Shown piece by piece: positions 20,376-30,105 of a stretch of DNA of 55,158 nt; within the stretch, counting starts at the first letter, position 1, and every line of letters starts with the position of its first letter. The notes beneath the pieces are model-generated. The model was not told the origin of the DNA and did no database searches. It saw only the letters and a list, made by a program, of their open reading frames with translations. The stretch lies in assembly GCF_021768455.1 (NCBI RefSeq), contig NZ_JAIZVX010000007.1, positions 1 through 55,158 on the forward strand, given 5' to 3'. A program made the position numbers and the translations under genes. This DNA comes from Aquabacterium sp. Its GTDB lineage: Bacteria > Pseudomonadota > Gammaproteobacteria > Burkholderiales > Burkholderiaceae_C.

Positions 20376-20419
20376 GACACAGCGATCGAGTCAGTGCCCC
20401 GATCGGGTGTGCAGACGCA

Positions 20420-21409
20420 TCACAGCAGGTGCTTGACGCCGTCTTGTTCGCCCTGCAGCTCGGCCAGGGTCTTGTTGATGCACTCTTGCGAGAAGGCATC
20501 GATTTCCAGGCCGGTGACGATCTTGTACTCGCCGTCAGGGGTGGTGGTCACGGGGAAGCCGAACACGATGCCGGCGGGGATGCCGTACTCGCCATTCGAA
20601 GGCACGCCCATGGTCACCCATTCGCCGTTGGAGCCCAGGGCCCAGTCGCGCATGTGGTCGATGGCAGCGTTGGCAGCCGAAGCGGCCGACGACAGGCCGC
20701 GTGCGGCGATGATGGCAGCGCCACGCTTGCCCACGGTCGGCAGGAAGGTTTCAGCGTTCCAGACCTGGTCGTTGATGGCTTCCTTGACGGACTTGCCATC
20801 GACCGTGGCGAAACGGTAGTCGGCGTACATCGTGGGCGAGTGGTTGCCCCAGACGGTCAGCTTCTTGATGTCGCCAACCTTGAAGCCAGCCTTGGCGGCC
20901 AGTTGCGAGGCGGCACGGTTGTGGTCCAGGCGCAGCATGGCGGTGAAGTTCTTGGCCGGCAGGTCCGGAGCCGACTTCATGGCGATGTAGGCGTTGGTGT
21001 TGGCGGGGTTGCCGACGACCAGCACCTTCACATTGCGCGAAGCCACGGCGTTCAGGGCCTTGCCCTGGGCCGTGAAGATCTGGGCGTTGGCGGCCAGCAG
21101 GTCGGCGCGCTCCATGCCGGGGCCGCGGGGGCGTGCACCCACCAGCAGGGCGTAGTCGGTGTCCTTGAAGGCGGTCAGGGGGTCGGAGTGGGCTTCGATG
21201 CCGGCCAGCAGCGGGAAAGCGCAGTCTTCCAGCTCCATGATCACGCCCTTGAGCGCGTTCTGAGCCTTTTCGTCGGGGATTTCCAGCAGTTGCAGGATGA
21301 CGGGCTGGTCCTTGCCCAGCATTTCGCCAGAGGCGATGCGGAACAGGAGGGCGTAACCGATTTGACCAGCGGCGCCGGTGACGGCGACGCGAACGGGTGC
21401 TTTGCTCAT
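20420..21409 (-). CDS. mdh: Malate dehydrogenase
   Basis: NAD-dependent enzyme that oxidises malate to oxaloacetate in the TCA cycle. It has 329 residues from ATG 21409, which has GGAG six bases upstream; an in-frame TTG at 21415 lies too close to that site. The Rossmann motif [16 protein letters not shown] is N-terminal. The family's substrate arginines are visible in [12 protein letters not shown] and the catalytic His in [13 protein letters not shown]. The length and the GxxGxxG type match the betaproteobacterial and mitochondrial-cytosolic group. It has its own promoter (21473-21501) and is divergent from gntR. Confidence 0.97.
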   Translation of the reverse strand: MSKAPVRVAVTGAAGQIGYALLFRIASGEMLGKDQPVILQLLEIPDEKAQNALKGVIMELEDCAFPLLAGIEAHSDPLTAFKDTDYALLVGARPRGPGMERADLLAANAQIFTAQGKALNAVASRNVKVLVVGNPANTNAYIAMKSAPDLPAKNFTAMLRLDHNRAASQLAAKAGFKVGDIKKLTVWGNHSPTMYADYRFATVDGKSVKEAINDQVWNAETFLPTVGKRGAAIIAARGLSSAASAANAAIDHMRDWALGSNGEWVTMGVPSNGEYGIPAGIVFGFPVTTTPDGEYKIVTGLEIDAFSQECINKTLAELQGEQDGVKHLL

Positions 21410-21472
21410 ATGCAACTCCGAAAGGAAGGGTGGCGGATTAGTGGAAAACCCACAAGTGTAGCTTCGCGCGGC

Positions 21473-21501
21473 AGTTTATGGCCAGTGTCCCTTTCCGTCA
21501 A
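21473..21501 (-). promoter_or_regulatory. Sigma-70 promoter of mdh
   Basis: On the minus strand TTGACG (21501-21496) and TAAACT (21478-21473) are separated by 17 bases. The dyad operator lies seven bases upstream of the -35 box. That position suits activation of mdh, or separate control of the divergent gntR promoter. Confidence 0.75.
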
Positions 21502-21508
21502 CGCTCTT

Positions 21509-21526
21509 ATGTCTTATATAAGACAT
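21509..21526. promoter_or_regulatory. Perfect 18-base palindrome, probable GntR operator
   Basis: ATGTCTTATATAAGACAT is a perfect dyad in the 244-base region between mdh and gntR. A TATATA inside it (21515-21520) could be the gntR -10 box, which would make the site autorepressing, although the matching -35 sequence is weak. A near copy precedes acnB at 7975-7994. Confidence 0.75.
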
Positions 21527-21653
21527 CTTTCGTCAGTTCGTTGGACAAAAGCGCTCCATTTGTGGTGCAATACCGCCCGGTCAGCCCCATCCGGACTGCC
21601 CGCCAGGCCAGCCCGATCTGACCCTGATCGACAACAACACGAGCCGACCCTCC

Positions 21654-22457
21654 GTGGTGACCCCTTTCCCTCTCTCTGCTGCACAAGACGCCGACGCCGC
21701 TGGTGGTGGCGCGAGCGCGGGCCAGTCGGTCCAGGGACCTTCGTTCAGCCCGCTGTACCAGCAGATCAAGGTCCTCATCCTGCGCAGCCTGCAGGCCGGT
21801 GAGTGGCGCCCGGGCGAGGCCATTCCGTCCGAGATCGACCTCGCGGCCCGCTTCAAGGTCAGTCAGGGCACCGTGCGCAAGGCGGTTGACGAGCTTGCCG
21901 CCGAGAACCTGCTCATGCGCCGTCAGGGCAAAGGCACGTTCGTGGCCACCCATGCCGAGGAGCAGGTTCAGTACCGCTTCCTGCGCCTCATGCCCGACCA
22001 GCCCGAGACCGGCGCCAGCAGCTCGCGCCGTGAGTTCCTCGACTGCCGTCGCCTGCGCGCCCCGGCCGATGTGGCCCGCGCCCTGCACCTCAAGGCAGGC
22101 GACATGGTGGTCGAAATTCGCCGGGTGCTGCACTTCTCCGGTCGTCCCGTGGTCTATGACGACATCTGGCTGCCCGGTCGCCTCTTCAAAGGTCTCACCG
22201 CCGACCGCCTCAGCGAATACCGCGGCCCGATGTACGGCCTGTTCGAATCCGAATTCGGTGTGCGCATGATCCGCGCCGAAGAGCAGTTGCGCGCTGTCGC
22301 GGCCACGGCCGACACCGCGCAGGCCTTGCAGGTGCCGGTGGGCTCGCCGCTGTTGAGCGTCGAGCGCCTTTCGCTCACCTATGGCGACCAGCCTGTCGAG
22401 CTGCGCCGGGGTCTGTACCGCACCGATCACCACTATTACCGAAACGAACTGAGTTGA
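21654..22457 (+). CDS. GntR-family transcriptional regulator, HutC type (UTRA domain)
   Basis: A 267-residue DNA-binding regulator, probably of the surrounding TCA genes. It starts at GTG 21654, with a second GTG directly after; no strong ribosome-binding site separates them. The winged helix lies at about residues 30-100 (YQQIKVLILRSLQAGEW, SEIDLAARFKVSQGTVRKA, RRQGKGTFVA). The UTRA effector domain follows, with typical segments VVEIRRVLHFSGRPVVYDDIWLP and the C-terminal LRRGLYRTDHHYYRNELS. It is divergent from mdh and 148 bases upstream of sdhC. The ligand is unknown; UTRA domains often bind small organic acids or sugars. Confidence 0.92.
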   Translation: MVTPFPLSAAQDADAAGGGASAGQSVQGPSFSPLYQQIKVLILRSLQAGEWRPGEAIPSEIDLAARFKVSQGTVRKAVDELAAENLLMRRQGKGTFVATHAEEQVQYRFLRLMPDQPETGASSSRREFLDCRRLRAPADVARALHLKAGDMVVEIRRVLHFSGRPVVYDDIWLPGRLFKGLTADRLSEYRGPMYGLFESEFGVRMIRAEEQLRAVAATADTAQALQVPVGSPLLSVERLSLTYGDQPVELRRGLYRTDHHYYRNELS

Positions 22458-22605
22458 CGCCCCGTTCATGACCTTGTTCACGCAAAGCCTGCGACCTGTC
22501 CTCGGATTGACCAATGGCTAAGCGGGTCCCTCGGCTTGGGGATTGCCCTAAAATCTCCCCTTCACTTGACAAAGTAACGACGCTCGGCAGGAGCCCCCCT
22601 ACACC

Positions 22606-23037
22606 ATGGCTGACAACGCGAAAAACCCACGCCCCGTCTACCGGAACATCCACGTCACCGACCTGGCGAGCTACCGCTTGCCCCCGGCCGGCATCGTTTC
22701 GATCCTCCACCGGATCAGCGGCGTCGTGATGTTCCTCCTGATGCCCTTCATCATCTGGATGTTCGACACCAGTGTCTCGACCGAGATCTCCTACGACACC
22801 TTCACCTCGGTGTTCGTGGCCGGCTGCGGCTTCCTGCCTGGCTGGTTCATGAAGCTCATCGCCCTGGCCTTGATCTGGGCCTACCTGCACCACTTCATCG
22901 CTGGCGTGCGCCACCTGATCATGGACGCCACCCACTCGGTGAGCAAGCAGCAAGGTCACAGCTCGGCCATCATCACCCTCGCTCTCAGCGTGGGTCTGAC
23001 GGTGATCCTGGGCGCCAAGCTCTTCGGTCTGTTCTGA
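22606..23037 (+). CDS. sdhC: Succinate dehydrogenase cytochrome b556 subunit
   Basis: Membrane anchor of complex II that binds heme b and quinone together with SdhD. It has 143 residues and three predicted membrane segments (about 33-53, 78-100, 118-140). The signature RPVYRNIHVTDLASYRLPPAGIVSILHRISG is split by the family Ser and Arg near the quinone site, and HHFIAGVRHLIMD carries the heme-ligand His. It is the first gene of sdhCDAB; TAAAAT at 22549-22554 is a possible -10 box of its promoter. Confidence 0.96.
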   Translation: MADNAKNPRPVYRNIHVTDLASYRLPPAGIVSILHRISGVVMFLLMPFIIWMFDTSVSTEISYDTFTSVFVAGCGFLPGWFMKLIALALIWAYLHHFIAGVRHLIMDATHSVSKQQGHSSAIITLALSVGLTVILGAKLFGLF

Positions 23038-23061
23038 TTTCGTCTCCGGGAACCCCAAACC

Positions 23062-23424
23062 ATGTCTCAAAACTACGGAACCAAGCGCATCGTGACCGGT
23101 GCGCACTATGGCCTGCGTGACTGGCTGGCACAGCGCATCACCGCCGTGCTGATGGCCCTGTTCACCATCGTGCTGCTGGCCCAGGTCATCTTCGGTGGCC
23201 CCATCGGTTACGACCGCTGGGCCGGCATCTTCTCCCAGCAATGGATGAAGACCCTGACCTTCGTGGTCATCGTGGCCCTGCTGTACCACGTCTGGGTTGG
23301 CGTGCGTGACATCTGGATGGACTACATCAAGCCGGTGGGCATCCGCCTTGCCCTGCAAGTGTTCAGCATCGTGTGGCTCGTGGGCTGCGCTGGCTGGGCC
23401 ATCCAAGTGCTGTGGAGACTGTAA
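23062..23424 (+). CDS. sdhD: Succinate dehydrogenase hydrophobic membrane anchor subunit
   Basis: Second membrane anchor of complex II, 120 residues with three predicted membrane segments (about 28-48, 63-85, 96-117). The start of the protein (KRIVTGAHYGLRDWLAQRITA) is typical of betaproteobacterial SdhD, and YHVWVGVRDIWMDY contains the second heme-side His and the conserved Asp-Tyr motif. It lies 24 bases after sdhC and three bases before sdhA, so the subunits are tightly coupled. Confidence 0.95.
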   Translation: MSQNYGTKRIVTGAHYGLRDWLAQRITAVLMALFTIVLLAQVIFGGPIGYDRWAGIFSQQWMKTLTFVVIVALLYHVWVGVRDIWMDYIKPVGIRLALQVFSIVWLVGCAGWAIQVLWRL

Positions 23425-23427
23425 AAA

Positions 23428-25200
23428 ATGAGCGCTACTTCCCTTCCTACCCGCAAATTTGACGTCGTGATCGTGGGGGCCGGCGGCTCCGGCATGCGCG
23501 CGTCGCTGCAACTGTCTCTGGCCGGCCTGAACGTGGCCGTGCTGTCCAAGGTCTTCCCCACGCGTTCGCACACGGTGGCCGCCCAGGGCGGCATCGGTGC
23601 CTCGCTGGGCAACATGTCCGAAGACAACTGGCACTACCACTTCTTCGACACCGTCAAGGGTTCCGACTGGCTGGGCGACCAGGACGCCATCGAGTTCATG
23701 TGCCGTGAAGCACCCAAGGTGGTGTACGAGCTGGAACACTTCGGCATGCCGTTTGACCGCAACGCCGACGGCACCATCTACCAGCGTCCCTTCGGCGGCC
23801 ACACCGCCAACTACGGCGAAAAGCCCGTGCAACGCGCCTGCGCCGCAGCCGACCGCACCGGCCACGCCCTGCTGCACACGCTGTACCAGCAAAACGTCAA
23901 GGCCCGCACCCAGTTCTTCGTGGAATGGATGGCCCTTGACATCATCCGTGACGCCGATGGCGACGCCGTGGGCGTGACCGCCCTGGAAATGGAAACCGGC
24001 GACGTGCACGTGCTGCACGCCAAGACCGTGCTGTTCGCCACCGGTGGCGCCGGCCGCATCTACCAGGCTTCCACCAACGCCTTCATCAACACCGGTGACG
24101 GCCTGGGCATGGCGGCACGCGCCGGCATCCCCCTGGAAGACATGGAGTTCTGGCAGTTCCACCCCACCGGCGTGGCCGGCGCGGGCGTGCTGCTGACCGA
24201 AGGCTGCCGTGGCGAAGGCGCGATCCTGCGCAACAGCAATGGCGAGCGCTTCATGGAACGTTACGCCCCCACCCTGAAGGACCTGGCTCCCCGTGACTTC
24301 GTGTCCCGCTCGATGGACCAGGAAATCAAGGAGGGTCGTGGCTGCGGTCCCAATAAGGACTACGTCCTGCTGGACATGACCCACCTGGGCGCCGAGACCA
24401 TCATGAAGCGCCTGCCTTCGGTGTTCGAGATCGGCCACAACTTCGCCAACGTCGACATCACCAAGGAGCCGATCCCCGTGGTGCCGACCATCCACTACCA
24501 GATGGGTGGCATCCCCACCAACGTCTACGGCCAGGTGGTCGTGCCCAAGAACGGCAAGCACAACGACATCATCAACGGCCTGTACGCCGTGGGTGAGTGC
24601 TCCTGCGTGTCGGTGCACGGCGCCAACCGCCTGGGCACCAACTCGCTGCTGGACCTGGTGGTCTTCGGCCGCGCTGCTGGCAACCACATCGTCGAGACCA
24701 ACCTCAAGACGAAGAACCACAAGCCGCTGCCCAAGGACGCCGCCGACTACACCCTGTCGCGCCTGGCCCGCCTGGATTCGGCCAAGAACGGCGAGTACTC
24801 GCAGGACGTGGCCAACGAGATTCGTGCCACCATGCAGAAGCACGCCGGCGTGTTCCGCACCCAGAAGTCCATGGACGAAGGCGTCAAGCGCATCGCCGAC
24901 GTGCGCGAGCGCGTCAAGGCCATCGGCCTGAAGGACAACTCCAAGGTCTTCAACACCGCCCGCATCGAAGCACTGGAAGTCGACAACCTGATCGAAGCCG
25001 CACAAGCCACCATGGTGGCCGCCGCAGCCCGTCCGGAATCGCGTGGCGCCCACGCCCACGACGACTTCCCCAACCGCGACGACGCCAACTGGATGAAGCA
25101 CTCGCTCTGGTACTCCGAAGGCAACCGCCTGGACTACAAGCCCGTGAACCTCACCCCGCTGACGGTGGAATCCGTGCCCCCGAAGGTCCGTACCTTCTGA
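23428..25200 (+). CDS. sdhA: Succinate dehydrogenase flavoprotein subunit
   Basis: Catalytic subunit that oxidises succinate to fumarate with covalently bound FAD, on the cytoplasmic face of the inner membrane. It has 590 residues. The Rossmann motif is VIVGAGGSGMRASLQL; RSHTVAAQGGIGASLGN carries the His to which FAD is linked. FHPTGV, the substrate-binding HGANRLGTNSLLDLVVFGR region, and the Arg/His residues of the active site (MGGIPTN, RSMDQEI) are all visible. No frame damage is seen. Confidence 0.98.
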   Translation: MSATSLPTRKFDVVIVGAGGSGMRASLQLSLAGLNVAVLSKVFPTRSHTVAAQGGIGASLGNMSEDNWHYHFFDTVKGSDWLGDQDAIEFMCREAPKVVYELEHFGMPFDRNADGTIYQRPFGGHTANYGEKPVQRACAAADRTGHALLHTLYQQNVKARTQFFVEWMALDIIRDADGDAVGVTALEMETGDVHVLHAKTVLFATGGAGRIYQASTNAFINTGDGLGMAARAGIPLEDMEFWQFHPTGVAGAGVLLTEGCRGEGAILRNSNGERFMERYAPTLKDLAPRDFVSRSMDQEIKEGRGCGPNKDYVLLDMTHLGAETIMKRLPSVFEIGHNFANVDITKEPIPVVPTIHYQMGGIPTNVYGQVVVPKNGKHNDIINGLYAVGECSCVSVHGANRLGTNSLLDLVVFGRAAGNHIVETNLKTKNHKPLPKDAADYTLSRLARLDSAKNGEYSQDVANEIRATMQKHAGVFRTQKSMDEGVKRIADVRERVKAIGLKDNSKVFNTARIEALEVDNLIEAAQATMVAAAARPESRGAHAHDDFPNRDDANWMKHSLWYSEGNRLDYKPVNLTPLTVESVPPKVRTF

Positions 25201-25229
25201 TCGACGGTCAAACGAATTAGGAACGCATC

Positions 25230-25931
25230 ATGAAGCGCACTTTCAACATCTACCGCTACGATCCGGACAAGGATGCCAAGCCCTACATGCAGACCATCGA
25301 GATCGAACTCGACGGTCACGAGCGCATGCTGCTGGATGCCCTGGTCAAGCTCAAGGCGGTTGACCCCACCCTGTCGTTCCGTCGCTCGTGCCGCGAAGGC
25401 GTTTGTGGCTCGGACGCCATGAACATCAACGGCAAGAACGGCCTGGCCTGCCTGACCAACATGCGCACGCTGCCTGGCGTGATCACCCTCAAGCCGCTGC
25501 CCGGTCTGCCCGTGGTTCGCGACCTGATCGTGGACATGACGCAGTTCTTCAAGCAGTACAACTCGATCAAGCCTTACCTCGTCAACGACACGCCGCCGCC
25601 CGAAAAGGAGCGCCTGCAGTCGCCTGAAGAGCGCGAAGAGCTGGATGGCCTGTACGAGTGCATCCTGTGCGCCAGCTGCTCGACCAGCTGCCCCAGCTTC
25701 TGGTGGAACCCCGACAAGTTCGTGGGCCCCGCTGGTCTGCTGCAGGCTTACCGCTTCATCGCGGACAGCCGCGACCAGGACACCGCAGGTCGCCTGGACA
25801 ACCTGGAAGACCCGTACCGTCTCTTCCGTTGCCACACGATCATGAACTGCGTCGATGTTTGCCCCAAGGGTTTGAACCCCACGAAGGCCATCGGCAAGAT
25901 CAAGGAACTGATGGTGCGTCGCGCCGTCTGA
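25230..25931 (+). CDS. sdhB: Succinate dehydrogenase iron-sulfur subunit
   Basis: Electron-transfer subunit of complex II with 233 residues. The 2Fe-2S ligands are in [16 protein letters not shown] and the later GLAC; the 4Fe-4S and 3Fe-4S ligands are in [16 protein letters not shown] and [17 protein letters not shown]. It follows sdhA by 29 bases; AGGAA lies upstream of ATG 25230. It completes the sdhCDAB unit, with sdhE and gltA downstream. Confidence 0.98.
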   Translation: MKRTFNIYRYDPDKDAKPYMQTIEIELDGHERMLLDALVKLKAVDPTLSFRRSCREGVCGSDAMNINGKNGLACLTNMRTLPGVITLKPLPGLPVVRDLIVDMTQFFKQYNSIKPYLVNDTPPPEKERLQSPEEREELDGLYECILCASCSTSCPSFWWNPDKFVGPAGLLQAYRFIADSRDQDTAGRLDNLEDPYRLFRCHTIMNCVDVCPKGLNPTKAIGKIKELMVRRAV

Positions 25932-25990
25932 TCCCGTTCTGAAGAGCCTGGTTCCTGATTTCCTCCGTGCTGCACAGCCCTACTATTCCG

Positions 25991-26284
25991 ATGACCAACG
26001 CCCCTACGCCTGCCGCCGATCTGACGCCCGACCCGGACGTGTTGCGGCGCTTGCGCTGGCGTTGTCGCCGTGGGCTGCTGGAAAACGACATTTTCATTGA
26101 TCGTTTTTTCGAGCAGCACGAAGGAAGTCTCACCACGCCACTGGTACAGGGCTTGCTTCAGCTGATGGACCTGTCTGACAATGATCTGCTGGATCTCCTC
26201 CTGGCCCGCAAGGAGCCGGAAGGGGAGCTGCGCGATCCGGATGTCCTGCAGGTGCTGTCCATGATGCGGGTCCGGCAGGACTGA
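25991..26284 (+). CDS. sdhE: FAD assembly factor SdhE
   Basis: Small cytosolic factor that helps attach FAD covalently to SdhA. It has 97 residues from ATG 25991; an in-frame codon at 25967 would add eight residues and has no better ribosome-binding site. The hallmark RGLLEND (Arg27-Asp33) is present in the SdhE fold (LRWRCRRGLLEND, FDRF-like segment IDRFFEQH). Its place between sdhB and gltA matches many betaproteobacteria. Confidence 0.93.
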   Translation: MTNAPTPAADLTPDPDVLRRLRWRCRRGLLENDIFIDRFFEQHEGSLTTPLVQGLLQLMDLSDNDLLDLLLARKEPEGELRDPDVLQVLSMMRVRQD

Positions 26285-26365
26285 CCTGCCGCGCCAAGGC
26301 TGCCGACCTGGAAACCAAGCTCGTCACCCACACCCTTTCCACAATACCGACCCCTAGGAGTGCTC

Positions 26366-27676
26366 ATGACCCCGTCCGACGTGAAAGCCACCTTGTCGTT
26401 CTCTGACGGCAGCCCCAGCATGGATCTGCCCATCTACAAGGGCTCCATCGGCCCGGATGTGATCGACATCCGCAAGCTGTACGGCCAGACCGGCAAGTTC
26501 ACTTACGACCCAGGCTTCCTGTCGACGGCTTCGTGCAACTCCACGATCACCTACATCGACGGTGACAAGGGTGAGCTGCTGTACCGTGGTTACCCCATCG
26601 AGCAGCTGGCCACCAACTGCGACTTCCTGGAGACCTGCTACCTGCTGCTGAACGGCGAACTGCCGAATGCCACCGAGAAGTCTGACTTCGTGGCCAGCGT
26701 GACCAACCACACGATGGTCAACGAGCAGATGCAGTTCTTCCTGCGCGGCTTCCGTCGTGACGCACACCCCATGGCCGTGATGACCGGTCTGGTGGGTGCT
26801 CTGTCGGCCTTCTATCACGACAGCACCGACATCAACAACCCCGAGCACCGCAAGATTGCAGCGATCCGCCTGATCGCCAAGATGCCGACGCTCGTGGCCA
26901 TGGCCTACAAGTACACGATCGGTCAACCCTACGTGTACCCGAAGAACGACCTGTCGTACACCGAGAACTTCATGCGCATGATGTTCGCGACGCCGTGCGA
27001 AGAGTACAAGGTCAACGACGTGCTGGTGCGCGCCATGGACCGCATCTTCATCCTGCACGCTGACCACGAGCAGAACGCCTCGACCTCGACCGTCCGCCTG
27101 TGCGGTTCGTCGGGCACGAACCCGTTTGCCGCCATCGCCGCTGGCGTGGCCTGCCTCTGGGGCCCCGCTCACGGTGGTGCCAACGAGGCCGCCCTGAACA
27201 TGCTGGCAGACATCCAGAAGAACGGTGGCGTGGAGAAGATCGGCGAGTTCATCAGCCAGGTGAAGGACAAGAACTCCAACGTCAAGCTGATGGGCTTCGG
27301 TCACCGCGTCTACAAGAACTACGACCCGCGTGCCAAGCTGATGCGCGAAACCTGCCATGAAGTGCTGAACGAGCTGGGTCTGCAGAATGACCCGATGTTC
27401 AAGCTGGCCATGGCCCTGGAAAAGATCGCCCTGGAAGACGATTACTTCGTGTCGCGCAAGCTGTACCCGAACGTCGACTTCTACTCCGGCATCGTTCAGC
27501 GCGCGATCGGCATCCCGGTGCCGCTGTTCACCGCCATCTTCGCCCTGGCCCGCACGGTCGGCTGGATCGCTCAGTTGAACGAAATGATCGGCGACCCCGA
27601 ATACAAGATCGGCCGTCCCCGTCAGCTGTTCGTTGGCGCCGAAAAGCGCGACGTCAAGCCCATCGGCGCACGCTGA
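26366..27676 (+). CDS. gltA: Citrate synthase (type II)
   Basis: Condenses acetyl-CoA and oxaloacetate, the entry of the TCA cycle. It has 436 residues from ATG 26366, which has AGGAG at 26356-26360; a GTG at 26360 is in frame but overlaps that site. The N-terminal beta domain ([20 protein letters not shown]) marks the hexameric, NADH-sensitive type II enzyme. Catalytic residues lie in [11 protein letters not shown] (His), [14 protein letters not shown] (His) and NVDFYSG (Asp). It ends the sdh-gltA unit, followed by a strong terminator. Confidence 0.98.
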   Translation: MTPSDVKATLSFSDGSPSMDLPIYKGSIGPDVIDIRKLYGQTGKFTYDPGFLSTASCNSTITYIDGDKGELLYRGYPIEQLATNCDFLETCYLLLNGELPNATEKSDFVASVTNHTMVNEQMQFFLRGFRRDAHPMAVMTGLVGALSAFYHDSTDINNPEHRKIAAIRLIAKMPTLVAMAYKYTIGQPYVYPKNDLSYTENFMRMMFATPCEEYKVNDVLVRAMDRIFILHADHEQNASTSTVRLCGSSGTNPFAAIAAGVACLWGPAHGGANEAALNMLADIQKNGGVEKIGEFISQVKDKNSNVKLMGFGHRVYKNYDPRAKLMRETCHEVLNELGLQNDPMFKLAMALEKIALEDDYFVSRKLYPNVDFYSGIVQRAIGIPVPLFTAIFALARTVGWIAQLNEMIGDPEYKIGRPRQLFVGAEKRDVKPIGAR

Positions 27677-27738
27677 TCTGCTTGAGCCCCTGGCGGTTTT
27701 TCAACCGCCTCGGGCACCAGCCACGGAGCCCCGATGCG

Positions 27739-27766
27739 AACCCCGGTTCGCGCCGGGGTTTTTTTT
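27739..27766 (+). terminator. Intrinsic terminator of the sdh-gltA operon
   Basis: Arms aaccccgg (27739-27746) and ccggggtt (27753-27760) with a six-base loop, running into eight T residues (27759-27766). Confidence 0.92.
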
Positions 27767-27846
27767 CGCCCCTGTGGCTTAAAATCTCGGATTCCCCCAC
27801 CAACGGTCGAATGGCGCACGCCATCGGCCTTTTGCGCAGCAGCACC

Positions 27847-29256
27847 ATGGGACGCACCCTCTACGACAAGATCTGGGACGAGCACGTCGTCCACACCGAA
27901 GAAGACGGCACCGCCACCCTCTACATCGACCGCCACCTGGTGCACGAAGTCACCAGCCCGCAGGCCTTCGAGGGGCTGGAGCTGGCCGGTCGCAAGGTGT
28001 GGCGCCTGTCGGCCAACCTGGCCGTGAGCGATCACAACGTGCCGACGACCGACCGCTCCGAAGGCATCAAGGACCCGGTGTCCAAGCTGCAGGTCGACAC
28101 GCTGGATGCGAATTGCGACCGCGTCGGCATCACCCAGTTCAAGATGGGTGACAAGCGCCAGGGCATCGTGCACGTGATCGGCCCGGAGCAGGGCGCCACG
28201 CTGCCCGGCATGACCGTGGTCTGCGGTGACAGCCACACCTCCACGCATGGCGCGTTTGGCGCGCTGGCCCACGGCATCGGCACCTCGGAGGTCGAGCATG
28301 TGCTGGCCACCCAGACGCTGCTGGCCAAGAAGGCCAAGAACATGCTGATCAAGGTGGAGGGCACCGTGGCCAAGGGCGTGAGCGCCAAGGACATCGTGCT
28401 GGCCATCATCGGCAAGATCGGCACCGCTGGCGGCACGGGCTACACCATCGAGTTCGCTGGCTCGGCCATCCGCGCCCTGAGCATGGAAGGCCGCATGACG
28501 GTCTGCAACATGGCCATCGAGGGCGGTGCACGTGCCGGTCTGGTGGCCGTGGACGACACCACGATCAACTACGTCAAGGGGCGCCCTTTCACGCCGACGG
28601 GTGTCGAGTGGGACCAGGCCGTGGCCTACTGGAAGACACTGCATTCCGATGCGGATGCCGTCTTCGACACCGTGGTCGAACTGGACGCCGCCGAAATCAA
28701 GCCGCAGGTCACCTGGGGCACCTCGCCCGAGATGGTGCTGTCCATCGAAGACCGTGTGCCCGATCCCGACAAGATCAAGGACCCGATCCAGCGTTCTGCC
28801 ACCGAGCGTGCCCTGCAGTACATGGCCCTGGAGCCCAACAAGGCCCTGAGCGACATCCGTGTCGACAAGGTGTTCATCGGTTCCTGCACCAACAGCCGCA
28901 TCGAAGACATGCGCGAGGCCGCTGCCGTGGTCAAGCGCATCGGCGGCAAGGTGGCCTCGAACATCAAGCTGGCCCTGGTGGTGCCTGGCTCCGGCCTGGT
29001 CAAGGCCCAGGCCGAGCGTGAAGGTCTGGACCTGGTCTTCAAGGCTGCCGGTTTCGAGTGGCGTGAGCCCGGCTGCTCCATGTGCCTGGCGATGAATGCC
29101 GACCGTCTCGAACCCGGCGAGCGCTGCGCGTCGACCAGCAATCGCAACTTCGAAGGCCGTCAGGGCGCTGGTGGCCGCACCCACCTCGTGAGCCCCGCCA
29201 TGGCCGCTGCCGCCGCGATGCAGGGCCACTTCGTCGACATCCGCCGCATCGCCTGA
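27847..29256 (+). CDS. leuC: 3-isopropylmalate dehydratase, large subunit
   Basis: With LeuD it isomerises 2-isopropylmalate to 3-isopropylmalate in leucine synthesis. It has 469 residues from ATG 27847 ([15 protein letters not shown]), the conserved LeuC start; the frame is open upstream into the gltA terminator but that part is not LeuC. The 4Fe-4S ligands are in [11 protein letters not shown] and [27 protein letters not shown] is the family active-site segment. First gene of leuC-ecn-leuD-leuB-asd. Confidence 0.97.
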   Translation: MGRTLYDKIWDEHVVHTEEDGTATLYIDRHLVHEVTSPQAFEGLELAGRKVWRLSANLAVSDHNVPTTDRSEGIKDPVSKLQVDTLDANCDRVGITQFKMGDKRQGIVHVIGPEQGATLPGMTVVCGDSHTSTHGAFGALAHGIGTSEVEHVLATQTLLAKKAKNMLIKVEGTVAKGVSAKDIVLAIIGKIGTAGGTGYTIEFAGSAIRALSMEGRMTVCNMAIEGGARAGLVAVDDTTINYVKGRPFTPTGVEWDQAVAYWKTLHSDADAVFDTVVELDAAEIKPQVTWGTSPEMVLSIEDRVPDPDKIKDPIQRSATERALQYMALEPNKALSDIRVDKVFIGSCTNSRIEDMREAAAVVKRIGGKVASNIKLALVVPGSGLVKAQAEREGLDLVFKAAGFEWREPGCSMCLAMNADRLEPGERCASTSNRNFEGRQGAGGRTHLVSPAMAAAAAMQGHFVDIRRIA

Positions 29257-29293
29257 CCGTCGCAACCCGTTCTTGCTGTTTGAGAGACCTCCC

Positions 29294-29425
29294 ATGACCC
29301 GACTGCCTCTGATCGCCGCCTTGTCCCTGTGCCTCCTGGCCTTGTCTGGCTGCAACACCGTCCATGGTATCGGGCAGGATCTGGAAAAGGCCGGTGAGGC
29401 CATCTCCAACGCAGCGAAAAAGTAA
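29294..29425 (+). CDS. Entericidin A/B-family small lipoprotein
   Basis: A 43-residue lipoprotein precursor lying in the 174-base gap between leuC and leuD. It begins [13 protein letters not shown] and has a lipobox LSGC (Cys19) followed by [17 protein letters not shown] and ends in Lys-Lys. The mature part of 25 residues matches the entericidin pattern (CNTxxGxGxDxxxxGxxI). Entericidins are the antidote/toxin lipoproteins EcnA and EcnB of enteric bacteria, linked to stationary-phase lysis. Only one gene is here, without a paired partner. It has a weak ribosome-binding site (gagacc) before ATG 29294 and stops five bases before leuD, so it is co-transcribed with the leu genes. The role in this setting is unknown. 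Confidence 0.85.
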   Translation: MTRLPLIAALSLCLLALSGCNTVHGIGQDLEKAGEAISNAAKK

Positions 29426-29430
29426 ACACC

Positions 29431-30078
29431 ATGCAAGCATTTCGCATTCACAAGGGCCTGGTGGCCCCGATGGACCGGGACAACGTCGACACCGACGCCA
29501 TCATCCCCAAACAGTTCCTGAAGTCGATCAAGCGCACGGGCTTTGGCCCCAACCTGTTCGATGAATGGCGCTACCTGGATGCGGGCGAGCCCGGCCAGGA
29601 CCCGGCCACGCGCAAGATCAACCCGGACTTCGTGCTGAACCAGCCTCGCTACAAGGGCGCTTCGGTGCTGCTGGCCCGCAAGAACTTCGGCTGTGGCTCC
29701 AGCCGCGAGCACGCTCCGTGGGCGCTCGATCAGTACGGCTTCCGCGCCATCATTGCGCCCAGCTTTGCCGACATCTTTTTCAACAACAGCTTCAAGAACG
29801 GCCTGCTGCCGATCCAGCTGAGCGAGTTGCAGGTTGACACCCTCTTCAACGAGGTGTTTGCTTTCCCTGGCTACGAGCTGACGATCGACCTGGAGCGTCA
29901 GGTGGTCATCAAGGCCGACGGCGTCGAGCTGCCCTTTGACGTCCAGCCTTTCCGCAAGCACTGCCTGCTCAACGGCTTCGACGACATCGGCCTGACCTTG
30001 CAGCACGCCGACAAGATCAAGGCCTATGAGGCCGAGCGCCTGGCCACCAAGCCCTGGCTCAACCACCGCATCGTTTGA
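29431..30078 (+). CDS. leuD: 3-isopropylmalate dehydratase, small subunit
   Basis: Swivelling-domain subunit paired with LeuC. It has 215 residues, the usual length of the proteobacterial type. Family motifs: [19 protein letters not shown] near the N-terminus, [15 protein letters not shown] in the middle and the [13 protein letters not shown] segment. It starts five bases after the entericidin-like gene and leads to leuB after 27 bases. Confidence 0.97.
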   Translation: MQAFRIHKGLVAPMDRDNVDTDAIIPKQFLKSIKRTGFGPNLFDEWRYLDAGEPGQDPATRKINPDFVLNQPRYKGASVLLARKNFGCGSSREHAPWALDQYGFRAIIAPSFADIFFNNSFKNGLLPIQLSELQVDTLFNEVFAFPGYELTIDLERQVVIKADGVELPFDVQPFRKHCLLNGFDDIGLTLQHADKIKAYEAERLATKPWLNHRIV

Positions 30079-30105
30079 TTGCACAAGACTGAAGAGACAC
30101 CAGAC

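Noticed and set aside
27677-27846. A possible leucine leader peptide or T-box before leuC.
   Set aside because: The gap holds the gltA terminator and no run of Leu codons after a start, and no T-box-like sequence.
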